This document shows, in pieces, positions 1-5,457 of a stretch of DNA of 5,457 nt (position 1 is its first letter; every line of letters starts with the position of its first letter). Where the stretch lies: assembly GCA_036559465.1 (NCBI GenBank), contig DATBTC010000070.1:1-5457 (forward strand). The letters run 5' to 3'. The stretch comes from JAHFPN01 sp036559465. GTDB lineage: Bacteria > Pseudomonadota > Alphaproteobacteria > Rhizobiales > Xanthobacteraceae. The notes beneath the pieces are model-generated. The model saw nothing but the letters and a program-made list of their open reading frames with translations. It was not told the DNA's origin and ran no database searches. Position numbers and translations under genes: made by a program.

Positions 1-470
1 CGCGGCTGCTGACGGCGGATCTGATCGTCGAGACCGGCCGGATCGTAGCCGGCGAGATGGTGCGGCGATTCGGCATTGCCCGCCCGCGGCTGGCGGCCTG
101 CGGGCTCAACCCCCATGCCGGGGAAGGCGGTACGCTCGTCCGTGAGGAGGAAACCGTGATCCGGCCGGCCCTCGAGCGGCTCAAGGCCGAGGGAATCGCG
201 GTGACCGGGCCGTATCCGGCCGACAGTTTATTTCACGCCGAAGCGCGAATGCGCTACGATGTGGTTCTGGGGATGTATCACGATCAAGTACTCGCGCCGA
301 TCAAGACGCTAGCCTTCGAGCGCGCGGTCAACGTCACGCTTGGGCTTCCTTTTGTGCGCACCTCGCCCGATCACGGCACCGCCTTCGACCTCGCGGGAAC
401 CGGCCGCGCCAATCCTTCGAGTCTCCTGGCGGCACTGAAGCTCGCCCGGCGCCTCGCGAAAGCCGTATGA
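1..470 (+). CDS. pdxA: 4-hydroxythreonine-4-phosphate dehydrogenase, 3' part
   Basis: PdxA oxidises 4-phosphohydroxy-L-threonine with NAD(P); the product decarboxylates to 3-amino-2-oxopropyl phosphate, which PdxJ uses to make pyridoxine 5'-phosphate (DXP-dependent vitamin B6 pathway, cytoplasm). The gene runs in from the left edge, with the first full codon at position 3, so about 155 C-terminal residues are visible of a family length near 330. Visible family motifs are GLNPHAGEGG (its His codon at 114-116), MYHDQ (His codon at 279-281) and NVTLGLPFVRTSPDHGTAFDLAG. The two His residues match metal ligands of E. coli PdxA (His211 and His266 by my alignment from memory); the third ligand lies off the window. 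ATG 57 is an internal Met, because the same frame is open and PdxA-like from position 3. The stop TGA (468-470) overlaps the rsmA start as ATGA, so the two are probably translated in tandem. Nothing looks broken. Confidence 0.96.
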   Translation, partial: RLLTADLIVETGRIVAGEMVRRFGIARPRLAACGLNPHAGEGGTLVREEETVIRPALERLKAEGIAVTGPYPADSLFHAEARMRYDVVLGMYHDQVLAPIKTLAFERAVNVTLGLPFVRTSPDHGTAFDLAGTGRANPSSLLAALKLARRLAKAV

Positions 471-1339
471 ACGACACCGACGAACTGCCGCCATTGCGCG
501 ATGTGATCCGGCGTCACGGGATCTCGGCCAAGAAGTCGCTGGGGCAGCATTTCATTCTCGACCCGAACCTGACCGCACGCATCGCGCGCGCCGCCGGCCC
601 GCTCGAAGGCGCCAGCGTGCTCGAAGTCGGCCCGGGCCCGGGCGGGCTCACGCGCTCGCTCTTGACACAGGGTGCGCGGCGCGTCGTGGCGATCGAGCGC
701 GACCCGCGCAGCGTCGAGGCGCTCGAAGAGCTCGTGCAATATTTTCCCGGCCGGCTGGTGGTCGTGCAGGGCGATGGGCTGGTGGTGGATCCCCGGCCCT
801 ATTTCGGTCCCGGCCCGGTGCGCATTGTGGCCAATCTTCCCTATAACGTCGCGACCACGCTCTTGGTGCACTGGCTCAGCATCGAGCCCTGGCCCCCGTG
901 GTACGATTCAGCCGTGCTGATGTTCCAGCGCGAGGTCGCCGAGCGGATTGCCGCCGGACCGGGCTCGAAGAAATACGGACGGCTCAGCGTGCTCGTGGGC
1001 TGGCGCATGCAGGCGAACGTGCTGTTCGACGTGAAGCCCGCCGCCTTCGTGCCGCCCCCGAAGGTGACGTCCTCGGTCGTGCATCTCATTCCGCGCCCCT
1101 CGCCCGCTTCCTGCGATCGCGGACTTCTGGAGCGCGTGACCGAGGCCGCGTTCGGCCAACGGCGCAAGATGCTGCGCCAAAGCTTGAAGACGCTCGGCGT
1201 CGACTCGCTGGCGTTGCTTGCCGCCGCAGACATCGAGCCGACCAAGCGGGCGGAGGAAATTCCGGTCGAGGGTTTCGTCAGGCTCACCAACGAACTCGCG
1301 CGCATGAACGCGGCGCCGAGACTTCAGAGATCTTCCTGA
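467..1339 (+). CDS. rsmA: 16S rRNA (adenine1518-N6/adenine1519-N6)-dimethyltransferase
   Basis: RsmA (KsgA) uses S-adenosylmethionine to dimethylate the two adjacent adenines in the 3' terminal hairpin of 16S rRNA, a late step in 30S assembly. The 290-residue product is complete. In order it shows KKSLGQHFILD (22-32), the SAM-binding motif I VLEVGPGPGGLT (51-62), the acidic ribose-binding site AIERD (75-79), GD (102-103), the catalytic motif IV NLPYNVAT (123-130), FQREVAERI, the PPPKVTSSVVHL stretch, and the C-terminal FGQRRKMLRQSLK that belongs to the rRNA-binding domain. The start is the ATG of the ATGA overlap with pdxA; no strong Shine-Dalgarno precedes it, which fits coupled translation. 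Length is slightly above the usual 270-280, with a short N-terminal lead (MNDTDELPPLRDVIRRHG) typical of alphaproteobacterial members. The 3' end overlaps the convergent gmk by 16 bp. No key residue is missing. Confidence 0.97.
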   Translation: MNDTDELPPLRDVIRRHGISAKKSLGQHFILDPNLTARIARAAGPLEGASVLEVGPGPGGLTRSLLTQGARRVVAIERDPRSVEALEELVQYFPGRLVVVQGDGLVVDPRPYFGPGPVRIVANLPYNVATTLLVHWLSIEPWPPWYDSAVLMFQREVAERIAAGPGSKKYGRLSVLVGWRMQANVLFDVKPAAFVPPPKVTSSVVHLIPRPSPASCDRGLLERVTEAAFGQRRKMLRQSLKTLGVDSLALLAAADIEPTKRAEEIPVEGFVRLTNELARMNAAPRLQRSS

Positions 1340-1341
1340 AG
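1322..1341. repeat. inverted repeat holding both stop codons of rsmA and gmk
   Basis: CTTCAG (1322-1327) and CTGAAG (1336-1341) are perfect 6-bp complements around an 8-nt spacer that contains the palindrome AGATCT (1327-1332, sharing one base with the left arm). The gmk stop (1324-1326 on the - strand) lies in one arm and the rsmA stop (1337-1339) in the other. The same hairpin would form in either transcript. There is no T run on either side, so it is a weak candidate for a bidirectional terminator; it may also be a coincidence of short arms. Confidence 0.4.
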
Positions 1342-2052
1342 CGAGCGTATGAACGCGCGTAGACGCGGCTGGCGCGTACGCTTCAGGCGCTGCGCCATCT
1401 TCCGCACAAGGACAGACGGTGGTTTCCGCTCGCGACGCGCGCGCTCGGCGGCGACGATGGCGCGGAGACCGGAAAAGGAGCGATTGAGGTCCTTATTGAC
1501 CAACACGTAATCATATTCCTTCCAGTGGCCGATCTCTTCAAGAGCGTTCGCTAGCCGCTTGCGGATCGTCCTGGGATCATCCTCGGCGCGGCGCGCGAGA
1601 CGCTTGCGCAGCTCATCGATCGAAGGCGGCAGGATGAAGATACTGACCACGTCCGGCCGCGCCTTTCGGTAAAGTTGCAAGGCGCCTTGCCAGTCGATGT
1701 CAAACAGCATGTCGGTTCCGGCCTTGAGCGCGCGCTCAACGGGAGCCTTCGGCGTGCCGTAATAGTTGCCGTGCACCTTCGCCCATTCCATGAGCTCGCC
1801 GGCTCTGCGCATCGCGGTGAATCGCTTCGGATCGACGAAATAATAGTGCACGCTCTCGACTTCACTTCGCCGGCGCGGACGCGTCGTGGCGGAAATCGAA
1901 AGCCGCATGCGCGGAATCCGGTCGAGCAGAAGCCGCGTCAGCGTGGTCTTGCCGGCGCCCGAGGGCGACGAGAGCACGAACATGAGCCCGCGGCGCCGCG
2001 GCGCGGCCCGCTTGCGACGCCTTGGCTTCAGCCTCTTTGACGCGTGCTTCAT
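1324..2052 (-). CDS. gmk: guanylate kinase
   Basis: Gmk transfers phosphate from ATP to GMP to give GDP and ADP, in purine nucleotide supply. From the ATG at 2052 the product has 242 residues. It shows the P-loop SSPSGAGKTT (28-37), the GMP-binding segment SATTR...YYF (54-72), the lid-side YYGTPKAPVE, FDIDWQGALQL, SIFILPPS, the arginine-rich RRAEDD, and DYVLVNKDL near the end. The start at 2052 is chosen because it overlaps the yicC stop as ATGA. A longer frame to 2145 lies inside yicC and adds no family sequence. An internal ATG at 1983 would give the more usual 219 residues, but it has no clear Shine-Dalgarno and follows a 14-bp GC palindrome. From 2052 the protein gains a very basic lead (about 12 Arg/Lys in residues 2-22). 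In the GMP loop two usually conserved glycines are serines (63 and 67), while Arg58, Arg61, Glu64 and Tyr70 are kept. Function is secure; the exact N terminus is not. Confidence 0.93.
   Translation of the reverse strand: MKHASKRLKPRRRKRAAPRRRGLMFVLSSPSGAGKTTLTRLLLDRIPRMRLSISATTRPRRRSEVESVHYYFVDPKRFTAMRRAGELMEWAKVHGNYYGTPKAPVERALKAGTDMLFDIDWQGALQLYRKARPDVVSIFILPPSIDELRKRLARRAEDDPRTIRKRLANALEEIGHWKEYDYVLVNKDLNRSFSGLRAIVAAERARRERKPPSVLVRKMAQRLKRTRQPRLRAFIRSLQEDL
1988..2001. repeat. 14-bp GC-only palindrome within 5' part of gmk
   Basis: CCGCGGCGCCGCGG is a perfect palindrome lying 4 nt before the internal ATG (1983) of gmk when read on the - strand. It encodes part of the Pro-Arg-Arg-Arg-Gly lead. 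In the mRNA it could fold or obstruct initiation at the internal ATG. In DNA this rich in GC and CGC/CGG arginine codons, a chance origin is quite possible. Confidence 0.5.
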
Positions 2053-2936
2053 TCGAGGTTTTGTACCTGCTCGCGGAGCTGATCGACCGCGGCCTTGAGG
2101 TCCAGCCCGATTGCAGTCAGCGAAACGTCGTTCGCCTTGGAACACAGGGTGTTGGCCTCACGGTTGAGCTCCTGGGCGAGAAAATCGAGGCGTCTTCCGA
2201 CCGACTTTCCGTCGCTTAGGAGCACACGAACGGCCTCGATATGTGCCGCCAGCCGGTCCAGTTCCTCGCGCACGTCGGCCTTGGCCGCCAGAAGCACCGC
2301 CTCCTGGTGCAGCCGGTCCGGATCAAACCTCTCGCCGGTGGCGAGCAGCGCCTTGACCTGCTCGGCCAAGCGCGCACGGATTGCTTCGGGCTTACGCGCG
2401 GGATTGCTCTCAGCCGCAGCCGCGAGCTTGGCGATCGCATCCAAGTGCCCTGCAAGCACCCGGCCGAGCGCCGCGCCCTCGCGTTCGCGCTCCTTCACGA
2501 GCGAGGCGAGCGCCTGCTCGAAGCCTTTGACGACGGCAACCTCGGCCGCGGCGCGCGCTTCCGTATTCTCTTCGGCGTCGGCAATGTCCATCACGCCCTT
2601 GAGGCTGAGGATTCCGTCGAGCGTCGGCGGCTCTGCTTCCACGCGCTTTGAAACCTCGCGGATCGCCGCGAGCACCGCATCGAGCACCGGCGCATTGACG
2701 CGCACCGTGGGTACCGCGCCCTCACGGCGCACTTCGAGCGTCGCAGAAATGTTGCCGCGCGTGACACGCTGCCCAGCCGCCGTTCGGACCGCGCTCTCGA
2801 CCGAGTCCCAGCCCTGGGGCAGGCGCAACCTGAGATCCAGGCCCTTGCCGTTGACGGATTTGATCTCCCAGGCCCAAGCGTAGGTCGCCGCCGCCCCTTG
2901 GGCGCGGGCGAAGCCGGTCATGCTCGCTAGGGACAT
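2049..2936 (-). CDS. yicC: YicC family endoribonuclease-like protein
   Basis: Member of the YicC/YloC family. The E. coli protein is reported to be an endoribonuclease that promotes turnover of the small RNA RyhB; the role here is inferred from that family only. The 295-residue product is full length. The N-terminal domain opens with SMTGFARA (5-12) and EIKSVNGKGLDLRLRLP (24-40), then an RGN segment. A long Ala/Glu/Lys-rich, probably helical middle follows. The C-terminal DUF1732-type domain has QEAVLLAAKADVREELDRL (211-229), GRRLDFLAQELNREANTL (247-264) and ends in QLREQVQNLE, the family's usual terminus. The ATG at 2936 fits the family opening (M-x-x-x-S-MTGF); the Met at 2921 is a less likely alternative, and neither has a strong Shine-Dalgarno. 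It lies 71 bp after mltG and overlaps gmk by ATGA, an order seen widely in alphaproteobacteria. Confidence 0.93.
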   Translation of the reverse strand: MSLASMTGFARAQGAAATYAWAWEIKSVNGKGLDLRLRLPQGWDSVESAVRTAAGQRVTRGNISATLEVRREGAVPTVRVNAPVLDAVLAAIREVSKRVEAEPPTLDGILSLKGVMDIADAEENTEARAAAEVAVVKGFEQALASLVKEREREGAALGRVLAGHLDAIAKLAAAAESNPARKPEAIRARLAEQVKALLATGERFDPDRLHQEAVLLAAKADVREELDRLAAHIEAVRVLLSDGKSVGRRLDFLAQELNREANTLCSKANDVSLTAIGLDLKAAVDQLREQVQNLE

Positions 2937-3007
2937 CGCTCGGCCCGATTCAGGAAGGAACGGCGCGGACCTTAGCTGCGCCGCGTGGGCCCCTCAAGGG
3001 CGCGCGG
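2937..3007 (-). other. mltG-yicC intergenic gap with short hairpins
   Basis: The 71-bp gap holds a 6-bp stem, CGGCGC (2961-2966) with GCGCCG (2978-2983) around an 11-nt loop, and a 4-bp stem GCCC/GGGC (2989-2992/2998-3001). Neither is followed by a T run on the - strand, so I do not call a terminator. I see no clear promoter or Shine-Dalgarno here; read-through from mltG into yicC is the simplest reading. Confidence 0.35.
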
Positions 3008-4258
3008 TCACTGGGTGCGCGGCGGCGGGCGCTGGCCCTGCTTGGTGCGACCGGGCGCGTTCGGCGAGAGGGTCGGGGTTGGAGCGAACTCGGATGCGGT
3101 CGGCACCGGCGCGCCGGTGGATACGGGTGCCGTGTCGCGACGCTCGCGCTCGACTTCGCGCCAGCGCGCCACGTTCTTCAGATGCTGGTCGTAGGTCTCG
3201 GCGAATACGTGCCCGCCGGTGCCGTCGGCGACGAAATAATAGTCGCGCGTGCGCGAAGGGTTAGCGGCTGCTTCGAGCGACGCGCGCCCCGGATTGGCGA
3301 TCGGGCCGGGCGGCAAGCCGTAAATCACATAGGTGTTGTAGGGAGTCGCCTGGGCCTTTTCGCTTTGCAGGATGCCGCGACCGAGCGTTCCCTTTCCGGC
3401 GACCAGCCCGTACACAATGGTTGGGTCGGACTCGAGCCGCATGCGGCGATTGAGGCGGTTGACGAATACCCCGGCGACGCGGCTGCGCTCGTCGGCTTTG
3501 CCGGTCTCCTTCTCCACGATCGAGGCGAGAACCACGAGTTCCTCGGCCGACTTGACCGGCAGATCGGGCGCGCGGCGATCCCAAACCTCTTGCAAGATAC
3601 GTTTCTGCGCATTGGCCATACGGGCAACCACTTGTTCGCGGGTGGTGCCGCGGGTGACCTTATAGGTCTCCGGAAGCAGCGTGCCCTCGCGCGGAATCTC
3701 GCGCAACGCGCCGGTGAGCACCTCGGACTCCATCAGCTTCTGCACGATTTGCTCGCTGGTCAGGCCCTCGGCGATCGTTACCTGATGCTGGATTGCCTGG
3801 CCCTGCACGAGCGTGTCCAGCACGTCGCGCATGCTGGCATTGCGTTCGAACAGATATTCGCCGGCTTTGATTTCGACGCGCAGTAGCGTGGCCGCGCCGA
3901 CGAACAAGGCCGCCTGATCGATCACACCCTCGCGGCGAAGGAGGTCGGCAGTGTCGCGGATGCCGCCGCGGGGAATTACGACCGTGCGCTCACGGTCGAG
4001 CGGACCCGGCGTCTCGTAGCGTTGCTTGCCAAAATAGAAGCCGGCGCCGCCGGCGATGATCAAGAGTACGATGGCGGTCAGGATCGCGTTCCCGATCACC
4101 ACGATCGGATGGCGCGCGCGGCGCGAGTACGGCGGCGGCGGCAGCATCTCTGCCATCAATGCCTGGCGCGGGCTCTTGGGATGGATGATCGGCCGCTCCT
4201 CGCTCTCGGGCGCGGCATCCATCTCGTCGCCTCGGTGTCCTCTACGCTCGTCCACCAT
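3008..4258 (-). CDS. mltG: endolytic murein transglycosylase
   Basis: MltG cleaves nascent glycan strands at the inner membrane and is thought to act as a terminator of peptidoglycan polymerisation. The 416-residue product has a cytoplasmic N-terminal part (1-50, with PPPP near 40), one hydrophobic membrane segment (about 52-76) and a YceG-type periplasmic domain (about 90-370). Catalytic-domain motifs are LLPETYKV (194-201), VLASIVEKETG (243-253) with the expected catalytic Glu249, FVNRLNRRMRLESDPTIVYG (265-284), TPYNTYVIYGLPPGPIANPG (305-324) and YYFVADGTGGHVFAETYDQH (340-359). After about 373 comes a Pro/Thr/Arg-rich tail absent from E. coli MltG (about 340 residues), probably disordered and periplasmic. 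Start choice is open: ATG 4258 has GGAAGG only 3 nt away, while ATG 4222 (404 residues) has GAGG at 7 nt. Both leave the membrane anchor intact. It lies between fabF and yicC on the same strand, and its own promoter, if any, would be in the 222-bp gap upstream. Confidence 0.95.
   Translation of the reverse strand: MVDERRGHRGDEMDAAPESEERPIIHPKSPRQALMAEMLPPPPYSRRARHPIVVIGNAILTAIVLLIIAGGAGFYFGKQRYETPGPLDRERTVVIPRGGIRDTADLLRREGVIDQAALFVGAATLLRVEIKAGEYLFERNASMRDVLDTLVQGQAIQHQVTIAEGLTSEQIVQKLMESEVLTGALREIPREGTLLPETYKVTRGTTREQVVARMANAQKRILQEVWDRRAPDLPVKSAEELVVLASIVEKETGKADERSRVAGVFVNRLNRRMRLESDPTIVYGLVAGKGTLGRGILQSEKAQATPYNTYVIYGLPPGPIANPGRASLEAAANPSRTRDYYFVADGTGGHVFAETYDQHLKNVARWREVERERRDTAPVSTGAPVPTASEFAPTPTLSPNAPGRTKQGQRPPPRTQ
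3104..3119. repeat. 16-bp perfect palindrome in 3' part of mltG
   Basis: CACCGGCGCGCCGGTG reads the same on both strands. It encodes Thr-Gly-Ala-Pro-Val in the low-complexity tail of MltG, just over 90 bp before its stop. It could form an mRNA stem only as part of a larger fold, since it has no loop of its own. It could also be a binding site, or simply follow from Gly/Ala/Pro codons in GC-rich DNA. Confidence 0.5.
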
Positions 4259-4480
4259 GGGCCTTCCGTTCCTGGCCGGCTTGCTTCAAAAAAACGTAAA
4301 CGTTCGTCTCGCAGGCCGCCCGCGGCAGACCCTATGGGACGCAACGCCAAATGATACTCGATTACCGGGGTCGGTCCGTAGAGTGTCGCGTTTCGATGGC
4401 ACGTTCGCAAGCCCGAAGCGAACCGGTCAACCTAGCGAGAATTATGGCTAAACCGGGAAAGCGCTTCGCAGCCGGCAATT
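4259..4480 (-). other. fabF-mltG intergenic region
   Basis: This 222-bp gap is the longest stretch here without a gene. Reading in the - direction it holds a 6-bp dyad (4403-4423), a -10-like TATCAT (complement of 4351-4356) with no convincing -35 at 16-18 bp (best match CGGACC), and a T7 run (complement of 4288-4294). The T7 directly follows a 4-bp stem AACG/CGTT (4293-4296/4301-4304). A TTGACC (complement of 4425-4430) lacks a matching -10. Short frames crossing the gap resemble no family and are shadows. The region probably carries the end of the fabF transcript and/or an mltG promoter, but neither is clear. Confidence 0.4.
4403..4423 (-). repeat. 6-bp inverted repeat downstream of fabF
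   Basis: GTTCGC (4403-4408) and GCGAAC (4418-4423) are perfect complements around a 9-nt spacer, about 60 bp past the fabF stop. The position suits a terminator or RNA-stabilising hairpin for the fabF transcript. No T run follows it on the - strand, so a factor-independent terminator is not supported; a repressor operator is equally possible. Confidence 0.3.
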
Positions 4481-5457
4481 TCAAGCATCGAACCGCCGGA
4501 GCACGAGCGTTGCGTTGGTGCCGCCGAATCCGAAGGAGTTCGATACAACCGTGTTGATCTCGCGTTTGCGCGCGGTGCGCGGCACAAGATCGATCGGCGT
4601 TTCGACCGAAGGATTATCGAGATTGATCGTCGGGGGCGCGATCTGGTCGCGGATCGCCAGCACCGAGAAGATGGCCTCCACCGCCCCGGCGGCGCCCAAG
4701 AGATGCCCAATCGCGGACTTGGTGGAGGACATGGAGATGCGGCCGGCGGCATTGCCTACGAGCCGCGCCACGGCATTCAGTTCGATCTCGTCGCCGAGAG
4801 GAGTCGAGGTGCCGTGGGCGTTGATGTAATCGACTTCCGATGGCGTGATGCCGGCGCGCTTGAGCGCCGACTGCATGCAGCGATAGGCTCCATCGCCGTC
4901 CTCGGCGGGCGCCGTGATGTGGAAAGCATCGCCCGAAAGGCCATAGCCGATCAGCTCGGCATAAATTTTCGCGCCGCGCGCATTGGCGTGCTCCAGCTCT
5001 TCGAGCACCACCGCACCCGCACCCTCGCTGATGACGAAGCCGTCGCGATCCTTGTCGTAGGGCCGAGACGCTTTCTCCGGCGTGTCGTTGAACGAAGTCG
5101 AGAGCGCGCGGCACGCGCAAAACCCGGCGATCGAAAGGCGGTCGATCGGCGATTCGACGCCGCCCGCCACCATCACGTCGGCATCGCCGAGTGCGATCAG
5201 CCGGCCGGCATCGCCGATCGCGTGCGAGCCGGTCGAGCAGGCGGTGACGACGGAATGATTCGGGCCCTTGAGGCCGTGCTTGATCGAGACGTAGCCGGGC
5301 GCAAGATTGATGATGCGCCCCGGGATGAAGAACGGCGAAATGCGGCGCGGACCTTTTTCTTTCAGCGTGATCGCGGCGTCGGCAATGCCGCCGATCCCGC
5401 CGATGCCGGAACCGATGAGCGTGCCGGTGGCGATCTGGTCCTCATGAGTGGTCGGAT
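4481..5457 (-). CDS. fabF: beta-ketoacyl-[acyl-carrier-protein] synthase II, 3' part
   Basis: FabF condenses malonyl-ACP with acyl-ACP, the chain-elongating step of type II fatty acid synthesis in the cytoplasm. The gene runs in from the right edge; 324 C-terminal residues are visible of about 420. The frame is open and FabF-like to the edge, so the GTG at 5174-5176 is an internal codon, not a start. Counting visible residues from the edge, the segment EDQIATGTLIGSGIGG (5-20) leads to GPNHSVVTACSTGSHAIGDA, with the nucleophile Cys73 (codon 5237-5239). INAHGTSTPLGD carries catalytic His214, and STKSAIGHLLGAAG carries Lys246 and His251. The C terminus has SFGFGGTNATLVLRRFDA. The Cys-His-His triad marks a condensing enzyme of the FabB/FabF type; neighbouring mltG and the sequence wording favour FabF over FabB. 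The stop is at 4481-4483. acpP would normally lie just upstream, outside the window. Confidence 0.95.
   Translation of the reverse strand, partial: PTTHEDQIATGTLIGSGIGGIGGIADAAITLKEKGPRRISPFFIPGRIINLAPGYVSIKHGLKGPNHSVVTACSTGSHAIGDAGRLIALGDADVMVAGGVESPIDRLSIAGFCACRALSTSFNDTPEKASRPYDKDRDGFVISEGAGAVVLEELEHANARGAKIYAELIGYGLSGDAFHITAPAEDGDGAYRCMQSALKRAGITPSEVDYINAHGTSTPLGDEIELNAVARLVGNAAGRISMSSTKSAIGHLLGAAGAVEAIFSVLAIRDQIAPPTINLDNPSVETPIDLVPRTARKREINTVVSNSFGFGGTNATLVLRRFDA

Noticed and set aside
630..643. 14-bp palindrome GCCCGGGCCCGGGC in rsmA
   Set aside because: It encodes the Gly-Pro-Gly-Pro-Gly of SAM-binding motif I; the protein constraint and GC-rich codons explain it.
371..871. 166-codon open frame on the - strand across the pdxA-rsmA junction
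   Set aside because: Its composition (His/Arg/Ala-rich) is that of an antisense shadow, and both + strand genes are clearly real.
2095..2883. 262-codon open frame on the + strand, antisense to yicC
   Set aside because: It is Ser/Arg/Ala-rich, matches no family I know, and lies wholly opposite a well-conserved gene; long antisense frames are common in DNA this GC-rich.
2961..2983. Possible intrinsic terminator after mltG
   Set aside because: The 6-bp stem has an 11-nt loop and no T run on the - strand.
3182..3886. 234-codon open frame on the + strand, antisense to mltG
   Set aside because: It mirrors the mltG catalytic region, has no recognisable domain and no separate promoter or Shine-Dalgarno.
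4156..4410. 84-codon - strand frame in the fabF-mltG gap
   Set aside because: It is out of frame with mltG, overlaps its 5' end, and its Arg/Pro-rich product resembles nothing known.
4022..4451. Two overlapping + strand frames (4022-4354 and 4056-4451) entering the fabF-mltG gap
   Set aside because: Most of their length is antisense to the mltG N terminus, and the part in the gap has no family motif.
1..5457. Search for a new defence, mobile or biosynthetic system
   Set aside because: Every substantial coding region is a conserved housekeeping gene in its usual order; there are no direct repeats with spacers, transposase motifs, integrase sites or unknown genes.

Overview
The window is a GC-rich, gene-dense stretch of bacterial chromosome that holds only recognisable housekeeping genes. 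Gene content, order and protein wording point to an alphaproteobacterium, most likely of the Hyphomicrobiales (Rhizobiales). The main pointers are pdxA-rsmA facing fabF-mltG-yicC-gmk, a guanylate kinase opening with RRGLMFVLSSPSGAGKTT, and a FabF active-site segment reading TACSTGSHAIGDA. This placement is inferred from memory of the families, not from a search.

Layout. Two + strand genes occupy the left part: the 3' part of pdxA (1-470) and complete rsmA/ksgA (467-1339), joined by an ATGA start/stop overlap. The rest reads on the - strand, in transcription order: 3' part of fabF (5457-4481), a 222-bp gap, mltG (4258-3008), a 71-bp gap, yicC (2936-2049) and gmk (2052-1324). yicC and gmk are also joined by an ATGA overlap. 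The two blocks converge, and the last 16 bp of rsmA and gmk overlap tail to tail inside a small inverted repeat that carries both stop codons.

How the genes work together. The + block combines vitamin B6 synthesis (PdxA) with 16S rRNA dimethylation (RsmA), a pairing common in Proteobacteria, usually behind lptD and surA (off the left edge). The - block combines fatty-acid elongation (FabF; acpP would be expected off the right edge), termination of peptidoglycan strands (MltG), an RNase-family protein (YicC) and GMP phosphorylation (Gmk). It is a conserved growth-linked cluster rather than one pathway. The ATGA overlaps suggest translational coupling within pdxA-rsmA and yicC-gmk. Only the fabF-mltG gap is long enough for a separate promoter or terminator, and the signals there are weak.

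I see no mobile element, CRISPR array, tRNA, rRNA, phage gene or defence system, and no evidence of a new biological system. The points worth a second look are local: the overlapping convergent 3' ends, the basic N-terminal extension and altered GMP-binding loop of Gmk, the Pro/Thr-rich tail of MltG with a 16-bp palindrome in its DNA, and the small dyads in the fabF-mltG gap.
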